NCBI GenBank assembly: GCA_002393555.1
Contig: DGSP01000025.1
Location: forward strand, 124,787-137,693
Direction: 5' to 3'
DNA length: 12,907 bases
Source of the DNA: Prevotellaceae bacterium UBA4359
Lineage (GTDB): Bacteria > Bacteroidota > Bacteroidia > Bacteroidales > Bacteroidaceae
A program made the translations under genes and the position numbers. How positions within the stretch are numbered: the first letter of the stretch is position 1; the number at the start of each line of letters is the position of its first letter. Below the pieces are notes generated by a model. That model was not told the origin of the DNA. It saw only the letters and a list, made by a program, of their open reading frames with translations, and searched no databases. Below are positions 1-7,682 of the stretch, piece after piece.

Positions 1-608
1 AAGCCGTAGCAGATGCCTACAACGAAGCCAAGCAAGCCGTCAGTGATGCCTACAACGAGGCCAAGCAAGCCGTCACAGGAGCCATAGACGATATGCTGGG
101 CGACCTCAACACCCTCACCGACCGCACCGAAGCAACCGTGGCAGGCATGGCAGCAGGCATCATGGGAGCCAACGCACCCAGCGCAGCCGACATGGACGAC
201 TCAGCCTTCCACGGCATGCTCAAAATCGGCAACCGCAAATTCAACATCGTCGATTGCACCTACAAGTTCTCCCAACAAGTCGATGACACCGGCAAACCCT
301 CCACCCGACCACGCGGTGGAGCCATCACTTTCATCATGCCCTCCCTCAGCGACGACAGCATGTTCTTCTATCGCTGGATGTTCAGCAAGACCGAAGTCCA
401 GTCCGGCTACTTCAAGTTCGTCGTCTATTCAAGCAACAACAAGCGCAGTTACAAGACCCTCCAGTTCGAGAACGCCTACTGCATCGAACTCCAAGACCAC
501 TTCAACGACAGCGACAGCCTCCTCATGCGCACCACCGTCACCATCGCCGCCGAGAAAATCAAGATGGGAGCCAACGACATCGCCGAATACGACAACGAGT
601 GGACCTAA
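1..608 (+). CDS. tssD: TssD/Hcp-like T6SS tube protein with repeat-bearing N-terminal extension (5' truncated by window)
   Basis: The reading frame (first full codon at base 3) is open to the left edge, so the true start is outside; the in-frame ATG at 93 is probably internal. The last ~145 residues match the Bacteroidetes TssD/Hcp family of T6SS tube proteins. Seen landmarks are FHGML-IGNRKFNI, CTYKFSQQVDDTGKPS, an RGGAITF strand, LQFENAYCIEL and a final EYDNEW. These proteins normally stack as hexameric rings forming the expelled inner tube. The usual family member is about 130 aa and starts at the Hcp fold; here at least 55 residues precede it, including two near-identical 11-residue units (DAYNEAKQAV plus one residue). 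This points to a fusion or extended tube protein. The vgrG gene follows 38 bases later, consistent with a tube-spike operon. Confident on family, unsure of full length and of any N-terminal cargo. Confidence 0.88.
   Translation, partial: AVADAYNEAKQAVSDAYNEAKQAVTGAIDDMLGDLNTLTDRTEATVAGMAAGIMGANAPSAADMDDSAFHGMLKIGNRKFNIVDCTYKFSQQVDDTGKPSTRPRGGAITFIMPSLSDDSMFFYRWMFSKTEVQSGYFKFVVYSSNNKRSYKTLQFENAYCIELQDHFNDSDSLLMRTTVTIAAEKIKMGANDIAEYDNEWT
12..77 (+). repeat. 33-bp tandem repeat encoding 11-residue helical units
   Basis: Two adjacent 33-base units (12-44 and 45-77) differ at only a few bases and encode DAYNEAKQAVS and DAYNEAKQAVT. The preceding bases encode AVA, matching the end of a further unit, so the array probably continues left of the window. 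An 11-residue period rich in Ala, Gln, Lys and Glu is typical of a hendecad coiled coil or amphipathic helix. Confidence 0.85.
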
Positions 609-646
609 AAAGAAACAAAAACACACACCATCAATCCCCCCCAAAG

Positions 647-2812
647 ATGTCAGTATCCGTCAAAAACATAGCCATCAGCATAGGCGACACCAACTCGAAC
701 AAGTTCAAGATGGACATTGGAGGCGCACGCTACCACTTCGACAACTTCAAACTGGAGCAGAAACTCATGCAGCCCAACCGCCTCACCTTCACCCTGTTCA
801 AAGACCCCAAGGAAGACATCAGCGAACCCCAGTTCTCCATCTGCTCCCACCTCATCGGCAAGAGAGTCGAACTCACCCTGCAGACCGAAGCCACAGAAAA
901 AGAAATCTCCAACGCCAACACCGAAGGCCAGACAGCCGACATTGAGTTCGAAGGGTTCATCACACAAGCCACCTCAAGCCGCATCGAAAGCCGCCAAGCC
1001 ATTCTGGTCGAAGCCCTCAGCATGGATGCCGCCCTCATCGACCATCCCCGATGCGAAATCTTCAACGAAGAAAAACTCGCCAACATCGTCAAAGCCATCT
1101 ACGACATCGCCAAACTCGACACCCAACAAGTGTCGCCCGAATTTGACGAAACCATCTTCTACACAGGCAAATACAACGAAAACAACTACGACTTCCTGCG
1201 CCGCATGGCCCGCCGCTACAGCGAGTGGTTCTACAGCACAGGCAAAACCCTCCACTTCGGCAAAATCAGCAACTCCGAAACCGTCCAACTCGTCTATCCG
1301 AGCCGCGACATCCCCCAATACGGAGTGCGCCTCCAGACCTTCCACCCCAACTTCTCCGTCATCGGCCTCGGCTACAACACCATGCTCAAAGCCCACGACT
1401 ACGGCTCTGAAAACAAGGAAGACACCGGCAACACCCTCAGCGACGCCACCTTCAAAGCCTCCAAAGACAACTATCCCCACCCCACCAGCCAGATTGGAGC
1501 CGCCACACTCGAGTCAGACAGCGACATCGAGAAAGACAACATCGAGCCACCCATCTTCAGCCAAGACCAGCAATCGCCCATGCTGCGCCAACGTTCCAAC
1601 ATGCTCATCTACGAAGGCCAGACCTACTGCTCCAGACTGAAAATAGGCACCCGACTCAACATCAAAGACAACTACCTCAACAGCAGCGACACCAACAGCA
1701 AAAGCGAAGTCAGCCAAGACGAAATACTCGTCACCCAAGTGACCCACACCTTCAAGGCCAACGAACAATACACCAACCAGTTCAAAGGCATCACAGCCGC
1801 CTTCCCCCATCCGCCCTACGACGATGGCCCCATCCACCCCGTCTGCCTCCACCCCATCATGGCCGAAGTAGTCGATACCGAAGACCCCAAACACTGGGGA
1901 CGCGTCAAAGTGCGATTCCCCTGGCAAGTAGGCAAATACCATCGTGGCCACAAGAACGGAACCACACCCTGGATACACGTCGTGCAACCCTACGAACTCA
2001 ACCAAGGCGGCATCCACCTCATCCCCGAAAAATTCAGTCAAGTACTCATCGACTTCGAGGAAGGCAACTTCGAACGCCCCCAAGTCATCGGCACCCGCTT
2101 CACCTCCGAAGAAACAGTCGATGAAAAATGGTACGAAGGCAACGACAACCACATCAAAGCCATCCGCACCTACAGCGGCCACACCATCGAAGTACACGAC
2201 AAGTCCAGCGGCGACGAAGGCGGATTCATCAAAATCTACGACAGCAAGACCCTCAACTACGAACTCACCTTCGACACCGACAAGAAACTCATCCGCCTCC
2301 ACTCCAAGGGCAACATCGAACTGAGAGCCGACCGCGACATCGTGATGAACGCAGGCCGAAACATGAAAATCAACGTGGGCAAACCCAGCGACGGCTACTC
2401 TCTGGACGAAGGTGACGAAGGTTGCTTCCTCCTCAACGTGGCCTACAACCACTACAACTATGTCGGCTTCCAACAAAAGACAAAAGCAGAAATGCTCAGC
2501 ATGCTCACCACCAGGAGGCGACGCGTGGAATCCCCCTACTACCAACTCGATGCCCAAGAATACTACATCAAAGTACATCCCGAAGGCTTGGACAACATGG
2601 GCTGCTCCATCACCGCCGACACCTCCGAACTCGAAATTAAAAGTGACAATGCACTGAAAGTCAGGTCACGCTTAGGCGAAGTTGCCATCAAGGGAAGCAC
2701 CAATGTCAACATATCAGCCAGTTTCGAGACCAACATCACCTCCACCGAAAGTGTCAACATATCAGGCACCACCAGCGTCACCATCAAGGGCCTGCAAGTC
2801 CAACTCAACTAA
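647..2812 (+). CDS. vgrG: VgrG-family spike protein (T6SS / contractile injection system)
   Basis: VgrG trimers form the membrane-puncturing spike at the tip of the Hcp tube. The 721-aa protein has the expected order. Residues ~1-390 are a gp27-like hub, including NNYDFLRRMARRYSEWFY, a hallmark of the family. Residues ~395-490 are a gp5-like OB-fold, with VVDTEDPKHWGRVKVRFPW followed by TPWIHVVQP. From ~510 comes a beta-helical spike with repeated short strands (GHTIEVHDKSSG, IKIYDSKTLN, NIELRADRDIVMNAGRNMKI, VNISGTTSVTIKG). An atypical non-repetitive stretch (~593-655, with a run of four Arg) interrupts the spike. I chose ATG 647 over an upstream GTG at 599 because 647 begins the conserved N-terminus and avoids overlap with tssD. 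The leader is A-rich, as in Bacteroidetes. It lies 20 bases before the PAAR-like gene, as expected for a spike module. Confidence 0.93.
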   Translation: MSVSVKNIAISIGDTNSNKFKMDIGGARYHFDNFKLEQKLMQPNRLTFTLFKDPKEDISEPQFSICSHLIGKRVELTLQTEATEKEISNANTEGQTADIEFEGFITQATSSRIESRQAILVEALSMDAALIDHPRCEIFNEEKLANIVKAIYDIAKLDTQQVSPEFDETIFYTGKYNENNYDFLRRMARRYSEWFYSTGKTLHFGKISNSETVQLVYPSRDIPQYGVRLQTFHPNFSVIGLGYNTMLKAHDYGSENKEDTGNTLSDATFKASKDNYPHPTSQIGAATLESDSDIEKDNIEPPIFSQDQQSPMLRQRSNMLIYEGQTYCSRLKIGTRLNIKDNYLNSSDTNSKSEVSQDEILVTQVTHTFKANEQYTNQFKGITAAFPHPPYDDGPIHPVCLHPIMAEVVDTEDPKHWGRVKVRFPWQVGKYHRGHKNGTTPWIHVVQPYELNQGGIHLIPEKFSQVLIDFEEGNFERPQVIGTRFTSEETVDEKWYEGNDNHIKAIRTYSGHTIEVHDKSSGDEGGFIKIYDSKTLNYELTFDTDKKLIRLHSKGNIELRADRDIVMNAGRNMKINVGKPSDGYSLDEGDEGCFLLNVAYNHYNYVGFQQKTKAEMLSMLTTRRRRVESPYYQLDAQEYYIKVHPEGLDNMGCSITADTSELEIKSDNALKVRSRLGEVAIKGSTNVNISASFETNITSTESVNISGTTSVTIKGLQVQLN

Positions 2813-2832
2813 TCCCCCTCCCGACCTACCCC

Positions 2833-3828
2833 ATGATAGACTCCGTAAAAGACCAGGCAGGCATCCCCTACGTCACACAGAACGCCATCCTCCGATGCCC
2901 CTTCGGACTCATGACCTCCATCCTCACCGTCGTTGACCCCACCAGAGCATCCATCGGCTTCAACAAGATGGCCACCATACAAGACAAAGCACCGATGGTC
3001 AACATCCCCCCCTTCGGCATGTGCACCAGCATCCTCAACCCAGCCGTGCAATCAGCCACCATAGCGGCCATGGGCACACTCACCCCCGCGCCATGCCCCG
3101 GTGTACAAGCCATCACAGGCTGGATTCCACCCTTCAACAATGTAGTGAACAAAACGAGCCGCTACATCACCAAGACCTGCACACTCCTCTGCTCCTTCGG
3201 AGGCAACATACAGGTAGTCCATTCCGGTCAGGGCGTATCCGCCCCCATCGCCGTGCCATGCAAACCCCTGGAGAGCAACTACCAACTGCCCGGATGGCTC
3301 GAAGCCACCACCACCATCGCCTCCCTCACCCCCTGGGGAACAGGTCTCAACGTGGTCGAGGCACTTGGCAAAGTTTACAACGGCAAATATGTCGATGCCG
3401 CCGTAGATTTCATCCCCTTCAAGAAAGTAAAGAAAGTAGGAGGTCTCCTCAAAAAGCCTGCCGACAAAGTCCTTGGAAAAATGGGCACCAACACAGGCGA
3501 GATAGCACAGAAAGTGGAAGGAGTCGCCCAGAAAGCAGCCGATGTCATCGACAACAGCAAAATAGGAAAGAAAGCACAAGAGGTAGCCGACTCACGTGTG
3601 GGACGATTCCTGAACCGTGACATTATCGGCAATTCCACACAACAGAGCGTAGGCAAGAACACAATGAAAAACATCGGCGACACCGCCGACAACATCGTAG
3701 AGAAAGGAGTGTCCGACAAAGTGAAATCTTGGTTCAAGAGCGACGAGCCAGAGCGCTACGAAACCAACGCCGACATAGCCAAGGCCGCCACAGGACTGCC
3801 CCCCGACGAGTTCGATGCCTACCTATAG
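2833..3828 (+). CDS. PAAR-like (DUF4280) spike-tip protein with ~200-residue C-terminal extension
   Basis: Residues ~10-135 match the DUF4280 PAAR-like family that caps VgrG. Seen are AILRCPFG near the start, ATIQDKAPMVNIPPFGMC, PAPCPG, then TCTLLCSFGGNIQVVHSGQ. The Cys, Pro and Gly positions are those that define the fold and probably its metal site. Residues ~150-205 (PGWLEATTTIASLTPWGTGL, GKYVDAAVDFIPFKKVKKVGG) look like the hydrophobic, Gly-rich pre-toxin segments of polymorphic toxins. Residues 206-331 are Lys/Ala-rich predicted helices ending in an acidic tail. I recognise no catalytic toxin motif, so the extension may be a new effector domain, a chaperone-binding adaptor or a linker. 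No classic immunity gene follows; the next gene, 60 bases on, is the ubiquitin-like protein. Confident on the PAAR-like part, unsure of the tail. Confidence 0.87.
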   Translation: MIDSVKDQAGIPYVTQNAILRCPFGLMTSILTVVDPTRASIGFNKMATIQDKAPMVNIPPFGMCTSILNPAVQSATIAAMGTLTPAPCPGVQAITGWIPPFNNVVNKTSRYITKTCTLLCSFGGNIQVVHSGQGVSAPIAVPCKPLESNYQLPGWLEATTTIASLTPWGTGLNVVEALGKVYNGKYVDAAVDFIPFKKVKKVGGLLKKPADKVLGKMGTNTGEIAQKVEGVAQKAADVIDNSKIGKKAQEVADSRVGRFLNRDIIGNSTQQSVGKNTMKNIGDTADNIVEKGVSDKVKSWFKSDEPERYETNADIAKAATGLPPDEFDAYL

Positions 3829-3888
3829 CCAAAAGGGAAAAACGTCTCATCTATTATCGTATTCAACAACAACAAAACATACACTACT

Positions 3889-4215
3889 ATGACAGACCAA
3901 GAATTTTATCAGGAAGAGTTTATCGTCCTGCTGACGATAGACGGCACATCTTACGACGAGATTGAAGTGAAAGTGACCGACCCCAACAAGACCATTCGCG
4001 ACCAAATCAACAGCATCGTGCAAGTATTCGAACTGCCCAAGATGGACAATGGCGGCAACCCCATCCAGTACCTGCTGGGCAAACTGATGGAGGACGACGA
4101 AGAACCCGCCATCCTGGAGTTTGAGGACGAGGAAGGCCGCGAGATGGCCCTCATCGACTACGACATCCAGCCCATGGATCATCTGCACCTCATCTCTGTA
4201 CCCATTGCCGGCTAA
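3889..4215 (+). CDS. Ubiquitin-like beta-grasp protein ending in a free C-terminal Gly
   Basis: This is the likely modifier of the cluster: the E1 would adenylate its C-terminal Gly and pass it to the E2. The 108-aa protein has a short acidic leader, then a beta-hairpin (residues ~11-30, FIVLLTIDGTSYDEIEVKV), a helix (~34-47, KTIRDQINSIVQVF) and later strands. Its end, ALIDYDIQPMDHLHL, closely echoes the SDYNIQKESTLHL stretch of eukaryotic ubiquitin. It finishes ...ISVPIAG, with Gly108 directly before the stop, so no protease maturation should be needed. Only one Gly is present, not the GG of ubiquitin. It is longer than ubiquitin (76 aa) because of an acidic insertion at ~66-84. The ATG is preceded by an A-rich leader. 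YukD/EsaB-like beta-grasp proteins are an alternative family match, but E2 and E1 neighbours favour a conjugated modifier. Confidence 0.85.
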   Translation: MTDQEFYQEEFIVLLTIDGTSYDEIEVKVTDPNKTIRDQINSIVQVFELPKMDNGGNPIQYLLGKLMEDDEEPAILEFEDEEGREMALIDYDIQPMDHLHLISVPIAG

Positions 4216-4252
4216 AACGATTCCATTCACCCCAAACCCAAAACAGACCCCT

Positions 4253-4915
4253 ATGAATCCAGCAATCAACAAATTTGAAGATAAAGAACTCTCAGGCCGC
4301 GATGCGCGCCTGCTCCAAGAATGGAAAGAGTTAGATGCCGTGTGCTGCAAGCGTCGCGCCAACAGCCCCGACATCCGCAAGCCCTCACTCTCCTACATCA
4401 TCCGCCGCAAGAACGCCACAGGACTGCCCACCGAGTATGAAATATGGTACAGAGTGAAGTCCATCGTCGGAGTGGAAGACACCGAGCCACCCCGCAAACC
4501 CATCTTTGGCTATCTGCACAAGATGAGCGTAGTGCTGCCCAACAACTACCCCTCAGCCGACGGCAACCCCGTCTTCACCTTCATCACCGACGTGTGGCAC
4601 CCCAACATCCGCTATTCGGGCAGTTTCAAGGGCCACGTGTGCCTCACCATCAAGGAGATGGGAGTGCTGGCCTCCATCAAAGACCTCGTCCTGCGCGTGG
4701 AACGCTATCTGAAATATCAGATGTACCATGCCGCCAACACCTACCCCTACCCCGAAGACCAAGGCGTGGCCGAGTGGGTGCGCGAAGAAGGCGAACCCAA
4801 CGACTGGGTGAAGTTCACACAAGACATGCCCGAAGCCGCACCTCCCAAACCCCTTCCCACAGCCCCCACCACCGAAGCAGCACCCGCCAAGCCCAAAATC
4901 TCACTGAGCATCTAA
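4253..4915 (+). CDS. E2-like ubiquitin-conjugating (UBC-fold) enzyme
   Basis: This should accept the Ubl from the E1 as a thioester and transfer it to a target. The 220-aa protein has a UBC core at residues ~45-165. Seen motifs are the FGYLHKMSVVLPNNYPSADGNP strand-loop region (described here in part; residues 85-106), FTFITDVWHPNI with the HPN triad at 116-118, and a candidate catalytic Cys130 in GHVCLTI. The following helix is KDLVLRVERYL. The HPN-to-Cys distance is a few residues longer than in common eukaryotic E2s, and the post-Cys W-SPA loop that contacts RING domains is shortened to GVLAS. Residues 193-220 are a Pro/Ala/Thr-rich tail. I chose ATG 4253 because it lies 37 bases after the Ubl stop; longer versions would overlap the Ubl gene. 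Both key motifs are intact, so I expect an active enzyme. Confidence 0.92.
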   Translation: MNPAINKFEDKELSGRDARLLQEWKELDAVCCKRRANSPDIRKPSLSYIIRRKNATGLPTEYEIWYRVKSIVGVEDTEPPRKPIFGYLHKMSVVLPNNYPSADGNPVFTFITDVWHPNIRYSGSFKGHVCLTIKEMGVLASIKDLVLRVERYLKYQMYHAANTYPYPEDQGVAEWVREEGEPNDWVKFTQDMPEAAPPKPLPTAPTTEAAPAKPKISLSI

Positions 4916-4943
4916 CCCACCCACCCCACAAACCATCCACAGA

Positions 4944-6011
4944 ATGAAAAAAATATTCCTGCTGACATTCCTCCTCAGCCTGAGCAGCCTTCTGGCCATG
5001 GCCGACGAGCAGAAGAAAGTCATCGTGAGCAACGACGACACCGAAAAGACCATAGAGTTAGGATTCTGCAACCTCTTCGTGCGGCTCCACTCCGACGAGA
5101 GCGAAACAGGCACCGTGACCATAGAACTGGAAAACCTCGACGAATCGAAAGTGCTCATCGTGTTCGACCGAGCCTACACCGAGAAAGCCATCAAGAAGCA
5201 ATCAAAGACCATGTCCATCGTGTTCGACAAGACCTTCGGCGGTGCAGCCAAAAACCGCATGATAGACCCCTGCGAATCGCCCATGGAGCAAGTGCAACTG
5301 GTCACCCCCTCCGACAAAGTCCAACTGACCGAAGTGCAAGTGGAAAACGAAGAGCCGACCACATGCCGCATCCCCATCTACATCGCCAAATACAAAGGAA
5401 AGAAAAAAGTGCTGCTGCTTGAGAAACAAGTGATAGAACTGAACATCGAGGCCGAACTGAAACCCAGTGCAGAATATGTAGCCATCGAAGACAAATACCA
5501 CGACATCGAGAAAGAAATAAGCCGACAACTCTTCTGCACCAACCCCCGACACCGCACCTCGCTCGAAAAGCAGAAAGCACCCTACATCAAGAAAATCGAA
5601 GATGCCAAAGCCGAAATCGACAAAATCATCGCCGACCACAACTGGAAAGAAGAAGATGGCGGCTACATCCGCTACACAGCACTGAAAGCCAAACTCGACG
5701 CCATCGACCTGAGCAGCCGCGAAGGCGACTGCCGCCGCCACGGCAAGCCCAACCCAGGCAGTGGCGGACACAACTGCGGCTATTGCAACCTCTCGCTCCA
5801 GCAAATCTACCACAAGATGGACGACTACTACAAGAAAATCTACACCAGCAGCGACCGCAAGGCAGCCAAGGCAAAAGTTATCAACGAAGTGAACGCACTC
5901 TACAAGTGCTGCACCGACCCCTCCTGCAGCAAACACGCCTCAGCATGGAAGAGCGGCAACGAATATAAAAGCAAAATCAACGAACGCTACAACCGAATCT
6001 CCAACCTCTAA
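4944..6011 (+). CDS. Exported Cys-rich protein of unknown function
   Basis: I do not recognise this 355-aa protein. Residues 1-20 form a clear signal peptide (MKKIFLLTFLLSLSSLLAMA, likely cleaved before DEQ), and no later membrane span is visible, so it should be periplasmic. Residues ~24-172 look like beta-sandwich repeats and resemble the N-terminal domain of the protein encoded at 6072; both contain a PIYIAKYKGK / PLYLANYEGK motif. Residues ~175-255 are helical and charged. The C-terminal ~95 residues hold a Cys/His cluster: C263xxH266, H276, C278xxC281, C322, C323, C328, H331. This could be a zinc-binding module or, given export, a disulfide-rich domain. It lies between the E2 gene (28 bases away) and a membrane protein, suggesting it works with the envelope part of the system. 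Confidence 0.8.
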   Translation: MKKIFLLTFLLSLSSLLAMADEQKKVIVSNDDTEKTIELGFCNLFVRLHSDESETGTVTIELENLDESKVLIVFDRAYTEKAIKKQSKTMSIVFDKTFGGAAKNRMIDPCESPMEQVQLVTPSDKVQLTEVQVENEEPTTCRIPIYIAKYKGKKKVLLLEKQVIELNIEAELKPSAEYVAIEDKYHDIEKEISRQLFCTNPRHRTSLEKQKAPYIKKIEDAKAEIDKIIADHNWKEEDGGYIRYTALKAKLDAIDLSSREGDCRRHGKPNPGSGGHNCGYCNLSLQQIYHKMDDYYKKIYTSSDRKAAKAKVINEVNALYKCCTDPSCSKHASAWKSGNEYKSKINERYNRISNL

Positions 6012-6050
6012 CCAGCCCACGCGCTGGGCGACCAGCCCACGCGCTGGGCG
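6011..6050 (+). repeat. Perfect 20-bp tandem duplication, each copy a small hairpin
   Basis: The sequence ACCAGCCCACGCGCTGGGCG occurs twice back to back (6011-6030 and 6031-6050), beginning on the last base of the stop codon. Each copy contains GCCCA-CGCGC-TGGGC, a 5-bp GC-rich stem with a 5-base loop. It sits in the 60-base gap between the two exported-protein genes. It could shape mRNA stability or attenuate transcription inside the operon. There is a short T run (CCCTTTT) just after, but it is too weak to call a terminator. Confidence 0.8.
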
Positions 6051-6071
6051 ATACCCTTTTGCGACAGACCT

Positions 6072-7682
6072 ATGACAAAGACCATCACGCTGGCCACCAT
6101 TCTGCTTCTACTCTTCTCTGTCACGACCTCGGCTCGTGAGGTGAAGGACACCCTCTTCTCGGAGAGTGGCGACCGCATCATCCTGACCTACAACGTCACC
6201 AATGCCGACGGGCAGATGACTGTCCGCTTCACCAACGTGCAGAAGAAACTGGGACAGAAGCATCAGAAGAAATACAAGAAACTGGACGAAGTGACGGTGG
6301 TGTTCTTCGACCGTAACGGCAACTACAGCGACATGAAGTTCGACGGCATGGAGACCAACGCCTTCATGGTGCCAGCCAATGTGAAGTATTCCCGTTCGAG
6401 CGACGGCTATTTCTTTCTGAACGACAACCCTTCCCTACAGTTCTCTGTGGCGAAAGGCGAAGAAGCCCAACTGAACCTTCCTCTCTATCTGGCCAACTAC
6501 GAGGGTAAACGCCACTACAAAGTGTTCGTTCAGTGTGGCACACTCGCCCTGAGCAGCAAGCAAGCCAAGAAAAGCAACAGCGGCAGCAAAACAGGAAGAA
6601 GTGGACCGGGCAGTGGAAACGGAGAAGTTCGTGCGGCCAATGCCATGGACATCCAACAGATTGGCGACCAAGTCATCACATCCGAAGAACTGGTAGATGA
6701 AGGACTCTCGCCGACCGACGAAGCCCTCATCCGTGCCAACAGCCTGACAAACATGCTGGAGGATGCGACAGAGTATCCCTTCGACGAAGACCTGACCCAC
6801 GAAGCCTCGATGCTGCGCGAACTGCGCTTCAAGGTGACAGACGAGGAGGCCACAAAGGTCATCACCGCTGCGCTGGCTCTCTACGATGCCAAGAAGAAAG
6901 AGTTAGCGGGCGAGGCCAAAGCAGGTCAGGCGGCTCAAGCCGCACAGGCTGCACAAGCGGCTCAGGCTGCCCAAGCACGCAATGACTCTATCCAGGCAGC
7001 ACAGATGGCCAAGTCGGAAGAGGAGAAGAAAAATATGATGTGGATTGGCGGTGGTATAGCAGGACTAGTGTTGGCCTTCTTGGGCGGCAAACAAATCATG
7101 CAGATGCTCAATCAGCGCAAACTGCAGAACCAGCAGAAGGCGATGATGGAGAACATGATGAAGATGGCCCAACAGCAGATGGGAGGTGACTCACAGATGC
7201 CAAACATGGCAGGAGCCGCAGGTGTGGCAGGAATATCAGGGCTGGACAAAGGCAAGATTCCAGGCGTAGACAATGTGACCAAGACCATGCACGACGTGTC
7301 AGCGGCTAAAAGCCGGGCACAACAGCAGGTGGCAGCCTTGAGTAAGGAAGCCGAAGCGGCTAAGCAGAGGCTGATGAACCTGAGAGCAGGCAAGAGTGGA
7401 CAGGCAGACGACACAACACCAACCGAACCAAGCCAACCAGAAGCCGCTACGGCAGCCACACAAACCAGACCTGCATACCGCACCCTGAAGCCCAAACCAC
7501 GCACTGGCACATCGGCTCCATCGACAGGGCAGACCTCAACACCGAGACCTCAAGCCTCATCGCCAAGGACTCCACTGCCACAAACTCCCTCACAGACAGC
7601 GCCCAACCACACGTCGCTGAACGATGCCATTCCAGCCAAATATAAGAGATTGGCTAAGCGTGGCGACTCATCCAAAAAGTAA
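6072..7682 (+). CDS. Single-pass membrane protein with periplasmic beta domain and Ala/Gln and Pro/Thr-rich linkers
   Basis: Unrecognised 536-aa protein. Residues 1-21 are a signal peptide (cleavage likely after TTSA). Residues ~25-160 are a beta-rich domain resembling the one in the preceding exported protein. Residues ~190-280 are acidic and helical, followed by five QAA triplets (286-302). A membrane span covers ~322-342 (WIGGGIAGLVLAFLGG). After it comes a Met/Gln-rich helix (345-370, NQRKLQNQQKAMMENMM), a Gly/Ala stretch, a helical segment (405-440) and a Pro/Ser/Thr-rich tail (450-515) ending Lys-rich. If the signal peptide is cleaved, the N-terminal domain is periplasmic and ~195 residues are cytoplasmic. 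Its position next to JAMM and RING membrane proteins suggests it is a scaffold or sensor subunit. The ATG is the only start that retains the signal peptide. Confidence 0.82.
   Translation: MTKTITLATILLLLFSVTTSAREVKDTLFSESGDRIILTYNVTNADGQMTVRFTNVQKKLGQKHQKKYKKLDEVTVVFFDRNGNYSDMKFDGMETNAFMVPANVKYSRSSDGYFFLNDNPSLQFSVAKGEEAQLNLPLYLANYEGKRHYKVFVQCGTLALSSKQAKKSNSGSKTGRSGPGSGNGEVRAANAMDIQQIGDQVITSEELVDEGLSPTDEALIRANSLTNMLEDATEYPFDEDLTHEASMLRELRFKVTDEEATKVITAALALYDAKKKELAGEAKAGQAAQAAQAAQAAQAAQARNDSIQAAQMAKSEEEKKNMMWIGGGIAGLVLAFLGGKQIMQMLNQRKLQNQQKAMMENMMKMAQQQMGGDSQMPNMAGAAGVAGISGLDKGKIPGVDNVTKTMHDVSAAKSRAQQQVAALSKEAEAAKQRLMNLRAGKSGQADDTTPTEPSQPEAATAATQTRPAYRTLKPKPRTGTSAPSTGQTSTPRPQASSPRTPLPQTPSQTAPNHTSLNDAIPAKYKRLAKRGDSSKK
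6927..6977 (+). repeat. QAA codon-triplet repeat
   Basis: Five consecutive 9-base units encode Gln-Ala-Ala followed by a partial sixth (residues 286-302 of the membrane protein). The units use varied synonymous codons, so the repeat is conserved at the protein rather than the DNA level. It probably forms a helical spacer just outside the membrane. Confidence 0.8.

Noticed and set aside
1..77. CRISPR-like direct repeats
   Set aside because: The repeats are in frame, adjacent without spacers, and encode a regular helical peptide.
599..646. GTG start extending VgrG by 16 residues
   Set aside because: It overlaps the tssD stop and adds a non-conserved polar stretch; ATG 647 begins the family's normal N-terminus.
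1514..2578. Long antisense open frame (354 codons) opposite vgrG
   Set aside because: It mirrors the codon bias of vgrG, gives a low-complexity Val/Asp/Phe-rich protein and has no recognisable domain.
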